This document shows positions 25,184 through 33,736 of a stretch of DNA of 52,199 bases, one piece after another. Position numbers and translations under genes: made by a program. Position 1 is the stretch's first letter; every line of letters starts with the position of its first letter. The DNA comes from QYOJ01 sp964642545. GTDB lineage: Bacteria > Bacteroidota > Bacteroidia > Bacteroidales > FEN-979. Location of the stretch: NCBI GenBank assembly GCA_964642545.1, contig CAZXQU010000016.1, positions 1-52,199 of the forward strand. Direction: 5' to 3'. The notes beneath the pieces are model-generated. The model was not told the origin of the DNA. It saw only the letters and a program-made list of their open reading frames with translations, and searched no databases.

Positions 25184-27982
25184 CTACTTCACCACCTCGA
25201 CCTTCCCAAACCCAACCTTCTCCAGCGGTTTCAGTTGTGTTTTGGCATCACCACCAATGACATAGTACATCCGTTCGGGAACAATGTACTTGTCGGCCAA
25301 CTCTTTGTGGCGCTCCAGTGTCATATCTTTCACGGTGGACTCTTCGTTCTTCACATAATCGAATGGAAGATTGTATTCAGCAATGTCGCTGAGCATACTG
25401 ATCAGGGCACGTAGGGTCTCAAACTCCCTGGCATTGCTCTTGATCAAAGCATTCTTCGTAAAGAGCAGCTCCTCTTCCGTGATGCCGTTGCGGTATTGCT
25501 CCATCAACTCCTTGAAGATCTGAACCGACTCTTCCGTAGCTGATGAACGAACGCTGGCAGATGCCGTAAACGGGCCTGGAATCTCATTACCACGGAAGCC
25601 AGTGCGAGCTCCATAGGTATAGCCTTTCTCCTCCCTGAGCACCATGTTCACGTTTCCGGCAAAGGATCCTCCCAGTTTGTAGTTCATGACTGTAGCAGGA
25701 TAAAAGTCGGGATTCGTGCGTGCCATTGCCAGGTAACCAATGTTAATAACCGACTGTTTGGCTCCCGGAACATCTACAAAATAGATCTTCGATGCAGTTA
25801 ATCCCTCAGGGAGTGTATAAACAGGAAAGGAGACCTCCTTAGCCGGCCACTGGGCAGCCAGATCCTCAAGAGATTTCATGACCCTCTCTTTTGCGATGTC
25901 CCCGGCAATCAGGAAGGTGGTCACCGACGGAGAGAAATTCGCTTCGTAATAGGCTTTCAGGTCGTCAATCGTGATCGACTCAATGGTCTCTATGGTTCCC
26001 TGGCGGTTCACCGAAAAGATGTGATCCTCTCCGTACAGCAGTTTATTGAAAGCTTCACTGACCAGTGCATTTGGGCTGGCTTTCTGGCGCTTCAGGGAGT
26101 TCATGAGTCGGATCTTTGCCATGGCAAACTCCTCTTCATCCCAGCGAGGCTCCAGCAGGATCTCCTGAACCAAAGCCAATACCGAGTCGTAATTACGCAC
26201 AAGGGCATTGGCAGAGATGGAGATATCGGTATTTGAGGCACTAACATTTATACGTGCTCCAAGCATGTCGATCGCCTCTTCCAACTCCTGTGGGGTCTTA
26301 TTCTTCGTTCCCTCCATCATCAATTCTGCAGCAAGGTAAGCTACTCCCGATTTGTCGAGCTGATCAAGGTAATGGCCACCTTTTAGCGTAACGTTGAATT
26401 GTATCAAAGGAAGCTCGTGCTGTTCGATACCATAAACCTTAATCTCATTCGCCAGGGAACCATCCCAAACTGCAGGCAGGTTGAGCAACGGATCAGGTCC
26501 ATCGACAGGCATCACTGAACGGTCAAGCGTCGTTGGGGTTCTCACAATCTCCTCTTCTTCTGTATCAGTAATCTCGACTTCGGTGGCTTCGGTAATGCTC
26601 TCTTCTACAACCCCTGACTTTACCGACTCCTCAGCTACGAGTTCAAGCTGGCCTTTTGGGACAAAGCTGGTTGCCAGGAAAGGTTTGTCTTTGATGTATT
26701 TATTGTAAACCCAGAGGATATCATCTTTTGTGACGGCTTTGGTCTTTTCAAGCTCTATCTTGTAATAGGAAGGGTCGTTGGTTTGCTCATTATAGTATGC
26801 CAATTGGAATGACTTGCCCAGGATACTGCTGATGCCATTGTAAAAACCGGTTTCTAGTCCGGCTTTGATTCGCTCTACGTCGGCTTCAGTAAATCCCTCC
26901 TCTTCGAACATGGTAAAAGCATCCCAGATTCCTTGCTCAACCTCTTTCAGGCTAACGCCATCATTGGCTGTAACCACGATATTGAAGGATCCGGCAATCT
27001 CCTGTGCACTATTGTAAGCATACTGACTCGACGATAGTTTCTTCTCTTTTTCCAACACTTTATATAGTGGGGCTTTTTTCCCTTGTGAAAGCAGTTCACC
27101 AAGGTAGCTCAGTGCATAGGAATCTTCGTTGTAATCTTCAACGGTGGGCCAGATCATCCGGAACTGGGGGGCTTTGGCAAAATTATCTTCGTGGTACACC
27201 TTGATCGTTTCCTTGAGCGTGACTGGTATAGGCTCAGGATCGGTGATATCACCTCCTCGTGGGATCTCACCGAAATATTTCTCGATCAGCTTTTTGGCTT
27301 CATCTACATCAAAATCTCCGGCCAACACAAGGGTTGCGTTGTTTGGGACATACCACTTCTGGTGAAACTCTTTTACATCTTCAATTGAAGCATTCGTGAT
27401 GTCCTCCATCTCTCCGATTACAGTCCAACTGTACGGATGTCCTTTGGGATAGAGGTTGGTGGCAATCACCCAGCCTGTTTGTCCGTAAGCCTGGTTGTCA
27501 ACGCTCTGCCTCTTCTCATTCTGGACTACATTCTGCTGGATACTAAATGCATTCTGTGTGACTGTGTTAATCATGTATCCCATCCGGTCTGATTCCATCC
27601 ATAAGATTTTCTCAAGTGCATTCTTCGGAACAACTTCATAGTAAGTTGTTGCGTCGTTACCAGTACCGCCGTTTAGCGTACCGCCGGCATCCTGGATGAT
27701 TTTAAAGAATTGGTCTTCACCTACATTCTCTGATTTCTGGAACATCATATGCTCAAACAGGTGGGCAAAGCCGGTCCGTCCTTCCACTTCCCGGTTGGAT
27801 CCAACGTGAAACTGGATTGCCAGGGCTACGATCGGATCAGATCGGTCGACATGAAGGATCACATCGAGTCCGTTGGGCAGTGTGTACTTCTCATAGACGA
27901 TGTTCAGATCGTCTTTTTGCGATTTACATCCAAGTAATGTAAACAGGCCAATTGCAAGGAAAAGGAGCAGGTTTCTCTTCAT
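25184..27982 (-). CDS. M16 family zinc metallopeptidase, lipoprotein, two tandem domains
   Basis: A 932-residue pitrilysin-like peptidase. The signal ends in LLGC (Cys19), so it is probably a lipoprotein of the cell envelope. The N-terminal half has the inverted zinc motif HLFEH at 74-78 and a distal glutamate in NEKRQ (Glu156), as the family requires. The second half keeps the fold but lacks the motif (AYLAAELMMEGT), which is normal for single-chain M16 proteins. It would degrade peptides in a closed chamber. An acidic Glu/Thr-rich linker near residues 465-500 joins the halves. It is monocistronic, convergent with the antiporter and next to the IS-like element. Confidence 0.92.
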   Translation of the reverse strand: MKRNLLLFLAIGLFTLLGCKSQKDDLNIVYEKYTLPNGLDVILHVDRSDPIVALAIQFHVGSNREVEGRTGFAHLFEHMMFQKSENVGEDQFFKIIQDAGGTLNGGTGNDATTYYEVVPKNALEKILWMESDRMGYMINTVTQNAFSIQQNVVQNEKRQSVDNQAYGQTGWVIATNLYPKGHPYSWTVIGEMEDITNASIEDVKEFHQKWYVPNNATLVLAGDFDVDEAKKLIEKYFGEIPRGGDITDPEPIPVTLKETIKVYHEDNFAKAPQFRMIWPTVEDYNEDSYALSYLGELLSQGKKAPLYKVLEKEKKLSSSQYAYNSAQEIAGSFNIVVTANDGVSLKEVEQGIWDAFTMFEEEGFTEADVERIKAGLETGFYNGISSILGKSFQLAYYNEQTNDPSYYKIELEKTKAVTKDDILWVYNKYIKDKPFLATSFVPKGQLELVAEESVKSGVVEESITEATEVEITDTEEEEIVRTPTTLDRSVMPVDGPDPLLNLPAVWDGSLANEIKVYGIEQHELPLIQFNVTLKGGHYLDQLDKSGVAYLAAELMMEGTKNKTPQELEEAIDMLGARINVSASNTDISISANALVRNYDSVLALVQEILLEPRWDEEEFAMAKIRLMNSLKRQKASPNALVSEAFNKLLYGEDHIFSVNRQGTIETIESITIDDLKAYYEANFSPSVTTFLIAGDIAKERVMKSLEDLAAQWPAKEVSFPVYTLPEGLTASKIYFVDVPGAKQSVINIGYLAMARTNPDFYPATVMNYKLGGSFAGNVNMVLREEKGYTYGARTGFRGNEIPGPFTASASVRSSATEESVQIFKELMEQYRNGITEEELLFTKNALIKSNAREFETLRALISMLSDIAEYNLPFDYVKNEESTVKDMTLERHKELADKYIVPERMYYVIGGDAKTQLKPLEKVGFGKVEVVK

Positions 27983-28130
27983 GGTGATAAGTTAGTTAAT
28001 GAATATTCAGAATTTGTTTCTTTTTAAAAGGAGCATAAAGCTATGAAAAATTTTCAACAGATGCCAATAACTTTGTTTTAAAAGAAATTTCATAGAACTT
28101 TACACATGCAAATAAACCGATAATAAATGA

Positions 28131-28168
28131 AGGGGCTGTCTCAAAAGCTGAGGCAGCCTTTTTTTATG
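28131..28168 (+). terminator. Hairpin with T tract at the left end of the IS element
   Basis: GGCTGTCTCA pairs with TGAGGCAGCC across a short loop and is followed by TTTTTTT. It would act as a terminator for transcription entering the element from the left. It overlaps the terminal inverted repeat. Confidence 0.6.
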
Positions 28169-28286
28169 CCTTCCGGCAGTAGCTGATATTATTTTTTGCT
28201 TCTTTAGCGTACAGAATGTTAATAAGTTATTGATAAATAATTGTTCTATCTTCCTGATTATCTGCAAGATATGAGTAACTTGCAGC

Positions 28287-29197
28287 ATGAAACAGATAAA
28301 ACGTACAAACGTTAAATTCAAAGGAGGAGGAACCTCAAGTTATCACCCCAGAATGTTGCTCAAGGCGGTTGTGTTTGGCAGCAGTGAACGCCTGAAGGGA
28401 GTTCTTAAGCAGGTTTTTGGGCAGGTAGTTGAACTGTTAGTTTCCGAGGGATTGGTGAACCTTAAAGAAGTTAATACCGATGGCACCAAGATCGAATCCA
28501 AAGCAAACCGGTACACCTTCGTGTGGGGGAAATCAATTAAACTGAATAAAGAAAGAATAAAGAAGCAGTTAGAAGAACTTTGGGATTATACCCAGCAGAT
28601 TGCACAGGAAGAACTTGCGGATACAAGCCCCACGACGTTCGAACAAATCGACTCTGAGAAAGTTGCTGATACGATTAAAAAAATAAACAAAGCCCTCAAA
28701 GATAAACCAGTCAGCAAGAAGGTAAACCAAAAACTAAAATATGCAGCCAAGAACTGGCCAGGAGCTCTTGATCGGTACGAAGACCAGGAAAAGATTCTTA
28801 ACGGACGAAACAGTTACTCCAAGACAGATCCTGATGCAACTTTCATGCGCATGAAAGATGATCACATGCGTAATGGACAACTCAAACCAGGTTATAACCT
28901 ACAAATATCCACTCAGGATCAATTTATTCTGCAATACAGCATTCACCAAAACCCGACAATAGGGTCGTTGAAGTAAATCATCACCTCAGGTTCCTCAAAG
29001 CGAAAGCCCGTGCATTATTACTCAGCGAAGAAGGGATCAGGCACCGAAAAAAACGGCCCTGGGACGTAGAGTCGGTCTTTGGGAATATAAAATACAACAA
29101 AGGCTTTACGAGATTTATGCTAACAGGATGTGATAAAGTTGAAATCGAAGCAGGTTTACTTTCCATAGCCCATAACCTTGCCAAATGGGAGTGTTAA
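28287..29197 (+). pseudogene. IS1182-family transposase remnant with internal deletions and a frame change
   Basis: Two pieces are recognisable. Piece one (28287-28976) has KGGGTSSYHPRMLLK, then jumps to SERLKGVLKQVFGQ, skipping the usual segment with NIHFMWL. It continues through NTDGTKIESKANRYTFVWGK, the first catalytic aspartate region, to QYSIHQNPT. Piece two (about 28958-29197, another frame) resumes at NRVVEVNHHLRFLKAK and ends EIEAGLLSIAHNLAKW. The usual N-terminal ~30 residues and a large central block carrying the remaining catalytic core are missing. The product cannot be an active transposase. The clean junctions could be biological deletions or collapsed repeat copies in the assembly. 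Confidence 0.85.
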
Positions 29198-29409
29198 TCT
29201 CCCTGGAATTTTTACAAATAAAGAAAAACACATCAGCTGCTGCCGGAGCAACCCAGGAACGCGGGGTTTATTTCTGACTTGAAAAGTTTAGACCAAAAGC
29301 TCAAGCGTTCCAGTTGCGCAGGCGGCAGCGAAAAAAAAGAAATATCTATCGTGTTTGTGGAAATCAAAAGGGGTTGTCTCGATGTTTTGAGACAGCCCCT
29401 ACAACAAAA

Positions 29410-29458
29410 CGTATTTCGTATTTTGTGTTTCTTCCTTTGTCCTTCGTCCTTCGCCCTA
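29410..29458. repeat. 7-base tandem array between the IS end and the DUF6249-like gene
   Basis: Seven consecutive units: cgtattt, cgtattt, tgtgttt, cttcctt, tgtcctt, cgtcctt, cgcccta. The array fills the gap after the IS element and ends exactly at the stop codon (29456-29458) of the minus-strand gene. Confidence 0.8.
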
Positions 29459-29830
29459 TCGGTTCTTCATCGTTTTTGCATTCACGATAAAGAAATAGGT
29501 CAGGAAACCGATTGCAATGGCAACCAGTTCAATTCCTATTGGAAGGAATCCGTCGCGGCCATCCTGCCAGGTGATGGTATCTGTTCGGTTGAAGATCTCA
29601 ATCAGGATCAATCCCAATCCAGCCATCAGGGCAATCAGACCCCATTTCAGGTTTGGGTAGCGTGTACTCTCGCCGGAAGGGAGGGCGGGTGGATCAAGGA
29701 TCCCGGCTTTTTCAAGGTGTCCTGTTTTTACAATCTTGCGTTTTAAGAGGTAATCAGTATACACTTTTATCAGGGCAAAAACACCGTAAAAAACAGTGCC
29801 GACAATAATGATGGTTCCAAGGGTTTCCAT
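29456..29830 (-). CDS. Small membrane protein, DUF6249-like
   Basis: A 124-residue inner-membrane protein with three hydrophobic segments: residues 5-25, about 63-82 (KWGLIALMAGLGLILIEIF) and 97-117. A cytoplasmic linker (LLKRKIVKTGHLEKAG) follows the first. The layout resembles DUF6249 proteins often found beside ECF sigma factors in Bacteroidota; I am moderately sure of this family. It is divergent from the ECF sigma operon, and both starts have the same TGCAACC-N15-CGAC motif upstream, so it is a likely target of that sigma factor. Its function is unknown. Confidence 0.7.
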   Translation of the reverse strand: METLGTIIIVGTVFYGVFALIKVYTDYLLKRKIVKTGHLEKAGILDPPALPSGESTRYPNLKWGLIALMAGLGLILIEIFNRTDTITWQDGRDGFLPIGIELVAIAIGFLTYFFIVNAKTMKNR

Positions 29831-29865
29831 TTTTTTGTAATTTTAATGATTAAGATTTAGCAATA

Positions 29866-29892
29866 TGTCGCAGACTGTTTTTAAAGGTTGCA
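29866..29892 (-). promoter_or_regulatory. Putative ECF-sigma promoter for the DUF6249-like gene
   Basis: On the minus strand TGCAACC (29892-29886) is followed, 15 bases later, by CGACA (29870-29866), about 36 bases before the ATG at 29830. The same two blocks with the same spacing occur before the divergent sigma gene. A TGCAAC-type -35 is plausible for ECF sigma factors; recognition by this one is inference. Confidence 0.6.
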
Positions 29893-29909
29893 AGAAATCT
29901 CATTTTTTT

Positions 29910-29944
29910 CGCTTTTCATATTTCGTGTTTCGTATTTCGTATTT
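29910..29944. repeat. 7-base tandem array between the divergent ECF promoters
   Basis: Five units: cgctttt, catattt, cgtgttt, cgtattt, cgtattt. The array lies between the two oppositely oriented TGCAACC blocks and shares units with the array at 29410. Changing its copy number would alter the distance between the promoters. Confidence 0.75.
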
Positions 29945-29958
29945 CTTTTTGGCGTTTC

Positions 29959-29985
29959 TGCAACCTTTTCACCAGATTATCGACC
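29959..29985 (+). promoter_or_regulatory. Putative autoregulatory ECF-sigma promoter
   Basis: TGCAACC at 29959-29965, a 15-base spacer, then CGACC at 29981-29985, ten bases before the sigma factor ATG at 29995. The leader would be only a few bases, or the transcript nearly leaderless. The motif matches the divergent one in both blocks and spacing. Confidence 0.6.
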
Positions 29986-29994
29986 AATAGCAAA

Positions 29995-30573
29995 ATGGAT
30001 GATGCAACGCTGATCGCGCAGGTCCAGGCAGGAAATGAACACGCAAACAGGTTTCTGATAGAAAAATACAAAAACCTGGTGTGGCACCTGGTATTGAGAA
30101 TGGTAGATCAAACGGAAGATGCCGAAGACCTGTGCCAGGAGATTTTTCTCCGGGTGTTCCGGGATATAGGGAAGTTCAGGGGGGAGGCAAAGTTGTCCAC
30201 CTGGATCGGAGCGATTGCCTACAATATGAGCGTTACCTATTTGCGAAAAAAAGGAAAAAATATCATGGTCCCAGTCGATGACTACCTTCCGGTGGCTTCC
30301 GGTAAGCCGGCGGTTGAATCGGCGGATGAGGCCCTTGACAAAAGCAGTATGAAAAAGATCGTACACCGTGTAATCGACTCGTTGCCTGTCCAGTATCGAA
30401 CGGTGATTACCCTATTCTACCTCGAGGAACTTTCATACAAAGAAATTGAAGAGATTACCGGGATGCCTGATGGAACCATAAAAAGCTATCTGAACCGTGG
30501 CCGGCAAGCGATCCGTGAAGGAATTCTGCACCTGGTCCCTGATATGCGCCCCGAGTTATCTGCAATGAAATAA
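29995..30573 (+). CDS. ECF RNA polymerase sigma factor (RpoE-like)
   Basis: A 192-residue ECF sigma factor. Region 2 carries the DAEDLCQEIFLRVFRD core-binding motif and STWIGAIAYNMSVTYLRKK; region 4 carries the helix-turn-helix LEELSYKEIEEITGMPDGTIKSYLNRGRQ-type sequence around residues 142-170. It would redirect RNA polymerase to envelope or stress promoters. The downstream gene, 19 bases later, encodes a small membrane protein that is a candidate anti-sigma factor. The upstream TGCAACC-N15-CGAC motif, shared with the divergent gene, suggests autoregulation. Confidence 0.93.
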   Translation: MDDATLIAQVQAGNEHANRFLIEKYKNLVWHLVLRMVDQTEDAEDLCQEIFLRVFRDIGKFRGEAKLSTWIGAIAYNMSVTYLRKKGKNIMVPVDDYLPVASGKPAVESADEALDKSSMKKIVHRVIDSLPVQYRTVITLFYLEELSYKEIEEITGMPDGTIKSYLNRGRQAIREGILHLVPDMRPELSAMK

Positions 30574-30592
30574 AAAAACTAATTTTGCCATC

Positions 30593-30955
30593 ATGAATGC
30601 CGAGAACGAACATTTCAACGAACTGGAAGCCCTGATCACGGAGGCCTTGAAAGAAAAACCTGAACGGGAGCTTTCGCTCACCTTTACGGATACCTTGCTG
30701 AGGCGGGTTGAAAAGCATCTTACCTGGAGAGAGCTGATCCGTGAATTTGCTATGAAAATCGGCATCGTTGCAGGAGCATTGATCATCCTGGTGCTTTGTC
30801 TCATCTTTTCGATGCGGGAATCGACCAATCCCTTCCTTATGATGGTTCTTGACAACTGGAAGCTGATTACAGGCGTCGGGTTCCTTATCCTGTTCACCTT
30901 CTTCTCCGACCAGGTCCTTCTGAAGTTTTACACGAAGCTAAAAATCTTCCCTTGA
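30593..30955 (+). CDS. Small membrane protein, candidate anti-sigma factor
   Basis: A 120-residue protein with a charged N-terminal ~55 residues (LEALITEALKEKPERELSLT) and two membrane helices (about 56-75 and 87-107). It follows the ECF sigma gene by 19 bases in the same direction, the normal place for an anti-sigma factor. It lacks the HxxxCxxC zinc motif of classical ZAS anti-sigma proteins, so the assignment rests on context. The short amphipathic N-terminus (FTDTLLRRVEKHLTWRELIR) could bind sigma. It could instead be an unrelated target gene. Confidence 0.6.
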   Translation: MNAENEHFNELEALITEALKEKPERELSLTFTDTLLRRVEKHLTWRELIREFAMKIGIVAGALIILVLCLIFSMRESTNPFLMMVLDNWKLITGVGFLILFTFFSDQVLLKFYTKLKIFP

Positions 30956-31012
30956 TAATGGATTTAAACTTTGCTGCAAGTGCTGCAATCTCTTAAAGCA
31001 AACACTGGTCTT

Positions 31013-31751
31013 ATGACAACAAAATCGTTACTGAGAAGGTTTCGCATATCGAAACTGATGCCCCGCATGGCAACGCACACTGGGTCGCCGGGGACTGTCA
31101 ATTATGTTGGAAGAAAACGCGAAGCCCCGGTCAAGATGCAGGTGATGGAGTACCACGATGATGACTTCTCGGAAAAAGAGATAAAAAACATCAGCGAGCT
31201 CCTCCCACTAAAAAACAGTCCGATGGTTACCTGGNNNNNNNNNNNNNNNNNNNNNNNNNNNNNNNNNNNNNNNNNNNNNNNNNNNNNNNNNNNNNNNNNN
31301 NNNNNNNNNNNNNNNNNNNNNNNNNNNNNNNNNNCTGAAACAAGGTCTGATCTTCCTGCGGAAGTCGATCTGGCCGATGAGGGAGGTGATCAGTTCATTG
31401 CAGCATGCCGAGCACAAACTAATCACCAAGCAGGTCGGGGTTTTCCTCCGGGATGCCTATGACCATACTATCCAGGTGATCGAAACAGTGGAGACATTCA
31501 GGGATATGGCATCCGGGATGCAGGATCTTTATTTATCAACAATCAGCAATAAGATGAATGAAGTAATGAAGGTCCTTACCATTTTTGCAGCTATCTTCAT
31601 CCCACTAACCTTCCTGGCAGGTGTTTATGGCATGAATTTCCATAACATTCCAGAACTGTCATGGACATGGGGTTATCCTGCCTGGTGGGGACTGGTGGTA
31701 GTGTTAGGAGGAGGAATGCTGATTTACTTCAAAAGGAAGAAGTGGATGTAA
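31013..31751 (+). CDS. corA: CorA-type magnesium transporter, interrupted by an assembly gap
   Basis: The N-terminal 74 residues and the C-terminal ~138 are present. The C-terminal part starts LKQGLIFLRKSIWPMREVI and includes the stalk helix, LAGVYGMNF with the GMN selectivity motif, a second membrane helix and the basic end FKRKKWM. CorA forms pentameric Mg2+ channels in the inner membrane. The 100 N at 31235-31334 break the frame because the gap length is arbitrary; a normal CorA needs about 140 more residues, so the true gap is probably near 400-450 bases. I chose ATG 31013 over a TTG at 30971. A terminator follows the stop. Confidence 0.88.
31235..31334. other. Assembly gap of 100 N
   Basis: Exactly 100 unresolved bases, the usual placeholder for a scaffold gap of unknown length. 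It lies within corA and explains the apparent frame change. Contiguity across this point depends on scaffolding alone, but the two CorA halves complement each other, which supports the join. Confidence 0.97.
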
Positions 31752-31783
31752 AAAAAAGGCAACCATCGCGGTTGCCCTTTCCT
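31752..31783. terminator. Bidirectional intrinsic terminator between corA and the lipoprotein gene
   Basis: GGCAACC at 31758-31764 pairs with GGTTGCC at 31770-31776 across a five-base loop. A's precede and T's follow the hairpin, so it can terminate both converging genes, corA and the minus-strand lipoprotein ending at 31798. Confidence 0.75.
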
Positions 31784-31797
31784 AACTCTCAAATTAT

Positions 31798-32754
31798 TTA
31801 TAACCAGAGATAGATCGTCCCACTGTTCTGATTGTGGTACCAATCAACTTTGTATTTCGTTGGGCATGCAGGCGGAACGACAGGCTGATTGTTGCTGTCA
31901 AATCCGTATGTAATCGTAGCTCCTTTATTTTTACTTGGGATATCAATTGTCTGAATGCCATTTACCGGGTCAAATCCACAGGAAAGTGGATAGTGAACAG
32001 GCTGTGGAACACTGATGTAAAACTGATCTCCGTTGCGGGCTAGTCCCCAGGTCACAAGGTCGGAGTATCCTCCCACCTGACCGAATCCATCAACCCCAAT
32101 CGTTAACTGATCGAAGGTGCCGGTGTTAATGTTAAAGGTGCCGTTATAAAGGCAACGCCTTGCAACGTTCCAGGTACGGTTGGACCCATCATCGAAATTT
32201 ACGGTCATAAAGCCATGGGTTTTATGGACAATGGTATTAATGCCAAAGCCCAGTTGTATTAGCAGGCCACCTGTAACATTTTGATGTCTCTTCACTCCAT
32301 TGATGACGATGGTTTTATTGTTGTTAACGTGCGTCACCTGTAGATTGACGATCTTGATCATCACAGTAGCATTGGGCATATACCACTGGGTCCCCACATG
32401 TTTGCTTACTTCCACTTTCCCCGTCCGGTATAGGGTTTGCGGACAATTGAGTCCATCATAAGTAATGTAATAGGTAATTGTGTCGTTCACCACATTTGTA
32501 GAATCAATAGTAGCATTGCAGGGCAGCCAGTTGGTAGATTTCAGCGTGCCACCGGTCATCATGATTTCCACATCAAGATTGATGTCATCACTAATTTTCT
32601 GCAGATGATTGTCGTCCTGTGAGATTTGCTGCACAGAAGTAGATCCGTTCGGATCGGGAACAGGGTCAATGGGATCTTTCTTGCATCCTGCGAAAGTCAA
32701 TGCATAAGCTGCAACCAGAATCATGCTGAGTTTAAAGAGATGGCTGGTTTTCAT
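31798..32754 (-). CDS. Bacteroidota lipoprotein of unknown function
   Basis: A 318-residue protein with a lipoprotein signal (ALTFAGCKKD, Cys24) and a Pro/Asp-rich tether (PIDPVPDPNG). The mature part is beta-rich, with an acidic start, repeated Asn/Thr-rich strands (MIKIVNLQVTHVNNNKTIVI, GFMTVNFDDGSNRTWN) and a C-terminal segment with PPACP. Two or more Cys pairs are possible. I recognise the general style from Bacteroidota secreted lipoproteins but cannot assign a domain. It lies downstream of the FecI/FecR/TonB receptor operon with a 160-base gap, which shows no clear promoter. Confidence 0.7.
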   Translation of the reverse strand: MKTSHLFKLSMILVAAYALTFAGCKKDPIDPVPDPNGSTSVQQISQDDNHLQKISDDINLDVEIMMTGGTLKSTNWLPCNATIDSTNVVNDTITYYITYDGLNCPQTLYRTGKVEVSKHVGTQWYMPNATVMIKIVNLQVTHVNNNKTIVINGVKRHQNVTGGLLIQLGFGINTIVHKTHGFMTVNFDDGSNRTWNVARRCLYNGTFNINTGTFDQLTIGVDGFGQVGGYSDLVTWGLARNGDQFYISVPQPVHYPLSCGFDPVNGIQTIDIPSKNKGATITYGFDSNNQPVVPPACPTKYKVDWYHNQNSGTIYLWL

Positions 32755-32914
32755 GGGTGTTTAGATTTGGGATTCTGGTAATAATACACTGGAAGCTTGG
32801 ATTACCCTGATGCAGGCTTGAAGATTTTCTGAATCTTACAAGTATCTCTTGTTAGTCAATTGACCGGGACCATCTCCCGATCATGTCGAAAGCATCTCGG
32901 TAGCACTTTGTGCC

Positions 32915-33736
32915 TCATTCCACCACAAGCGACAGCTCCGTCACCGCACACACGCCGAAGTAACCAATGGCGCCCGGGCTCATGTTGGTGATGACATTAG
33001 CGTTGGCCGATGGAAACATGTTTCCCTGCCAGTTGGTTTCCATGAGAAGTTGCCTGAGAAATTCGGCATAGCCTGGAGATAGCGAATAGCGCCTTTCGGT
33101 GATAATGCTTCCGGCGGGGAAAGATGTTTGCTCAACGATGGGGGCAAATATCTGACTGACATCAATGGTAGGGAGGGTGTAAAAAAGGAGTCGGGCCCTG
33201 CAGGCAGCGGGATCAAGTGTGTCAAAGCCGGAAAGAGATGACCAGTCGACATGCACTTCCCACATCGCCGGTACATCCACGCTAAAAGCAGAAGCCACCC
33301 AGTTGATATGATAGAGATCATCCCCCTCATTTTTTTTATATGTGAGCTCATTGAAAAGTTTTCCCGGAGCCATGGAGGCCTGTGCCGAATAGTTTTTATC
33401 CTCCCAGATGATCTGAAGAGAGTATCCGCTGTTCAAGGTGGCAGCAAAAAAGGAGTCGGTAAGATAATGCCCGGGATGTATGGAATCTTCCGTTAGGAAC
33501 CATAAGGAATCAGCGGTAGCAATCAAAACTGTTGCTCCTGTTACTGGTTCCGGCATTGCATTAAGTACTGTTACCGGAAGGTTTAGCGTGATGGTTTGGA
33601 CTCGTTGCTCGTCTGTGAGGGTCGCATCCACCACAATAAGTCCGGATGGTTGATCTGGAATGGTCCAGTCTGTCTGCTTCACGCATCCGGCAAGCAACAT
33701 TATCAGGGCGATATATAGGATGGTGTTCTTCATCAA
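32915..33736 (-). CDS. DUF4249 family lipoprotein
   Basis: A 273-residue lipoprotein (signal ending LLAGC, Cys18). The first domain (LIVVDATLTDEQRVQTITLNL, VTGATVLIATADSLWFLTE, GHYLTDSFFAATLNSGYSLQ) is the beta-sandwich start of DUF4249. These proteins are commonly encoded next to STN-type TonB receptors in Bacteroidota and are thought to act as surface partners. The ATG overlaps the receptor stop by four bases, so translation is coupled. The ligand is unknown. The length is at the short end for the family. Confidence 0.85.
   Translation of the reverse strand: MMKNTILYIALIMLLAGCVKQTDWTIPDQPSGLIVVDATLTDEQRVQTITLNLPVTVLNAMPEPVTGATVLIATADSLWFLTEDSIHPGHYLTDSFFAATLNSGYSLQIIWEDKNYSAQASMAPGKLFNELTYKKNEGDDLYHINWVASAFSVDVPAMWEVHVDWSSLSGFDTLDPAACRARLLFYTLPTIDVSQIFAPIVEQTSFPAGSIITERRYSLSPGYAEFLRQLLMETNWQGNMFPSANANVITNMSPGAIGYFGVCAVTELSLVVE

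Larger units (their letters stand above)
28131..29400 (+). mobile_element. IS1182-like insertion element, internally deleted, with intact terminal inverted repeats
   Basis: The element is bounded by perfect 16-base inverted repeats, AGGGGCTGTCTCAAAA at 28131-28146 and its complement at 29385-29400. It contains remnants of an IS1182-type DDE transposase. Each end also folds into a hairpin (28132-28158, followed by T's; 29369-29400). I see no clear target-site duplication. At 1270 bases it is short for the family because parts of the transposase are missing. It separates the M16 gene from the DUF6249-like gene. Confidence 0.85.

Noticed and set aside
27983..28130. Promoter for the M16 gene
   Set aside because: Only a 7-of-8 match to the -7 box (TAGCTTTA) is present, with no properly spaced -33 box.
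28966..29197. Separate minus-strand ORF inside the IS element
   Set aside because: It is antisense to the recognisable C-terminal transposase fragment on the plus strand.
31208..31429. ORFs running through the N block
   Set aside because: The N's are a placeholder; neither frame across them is meaningful.
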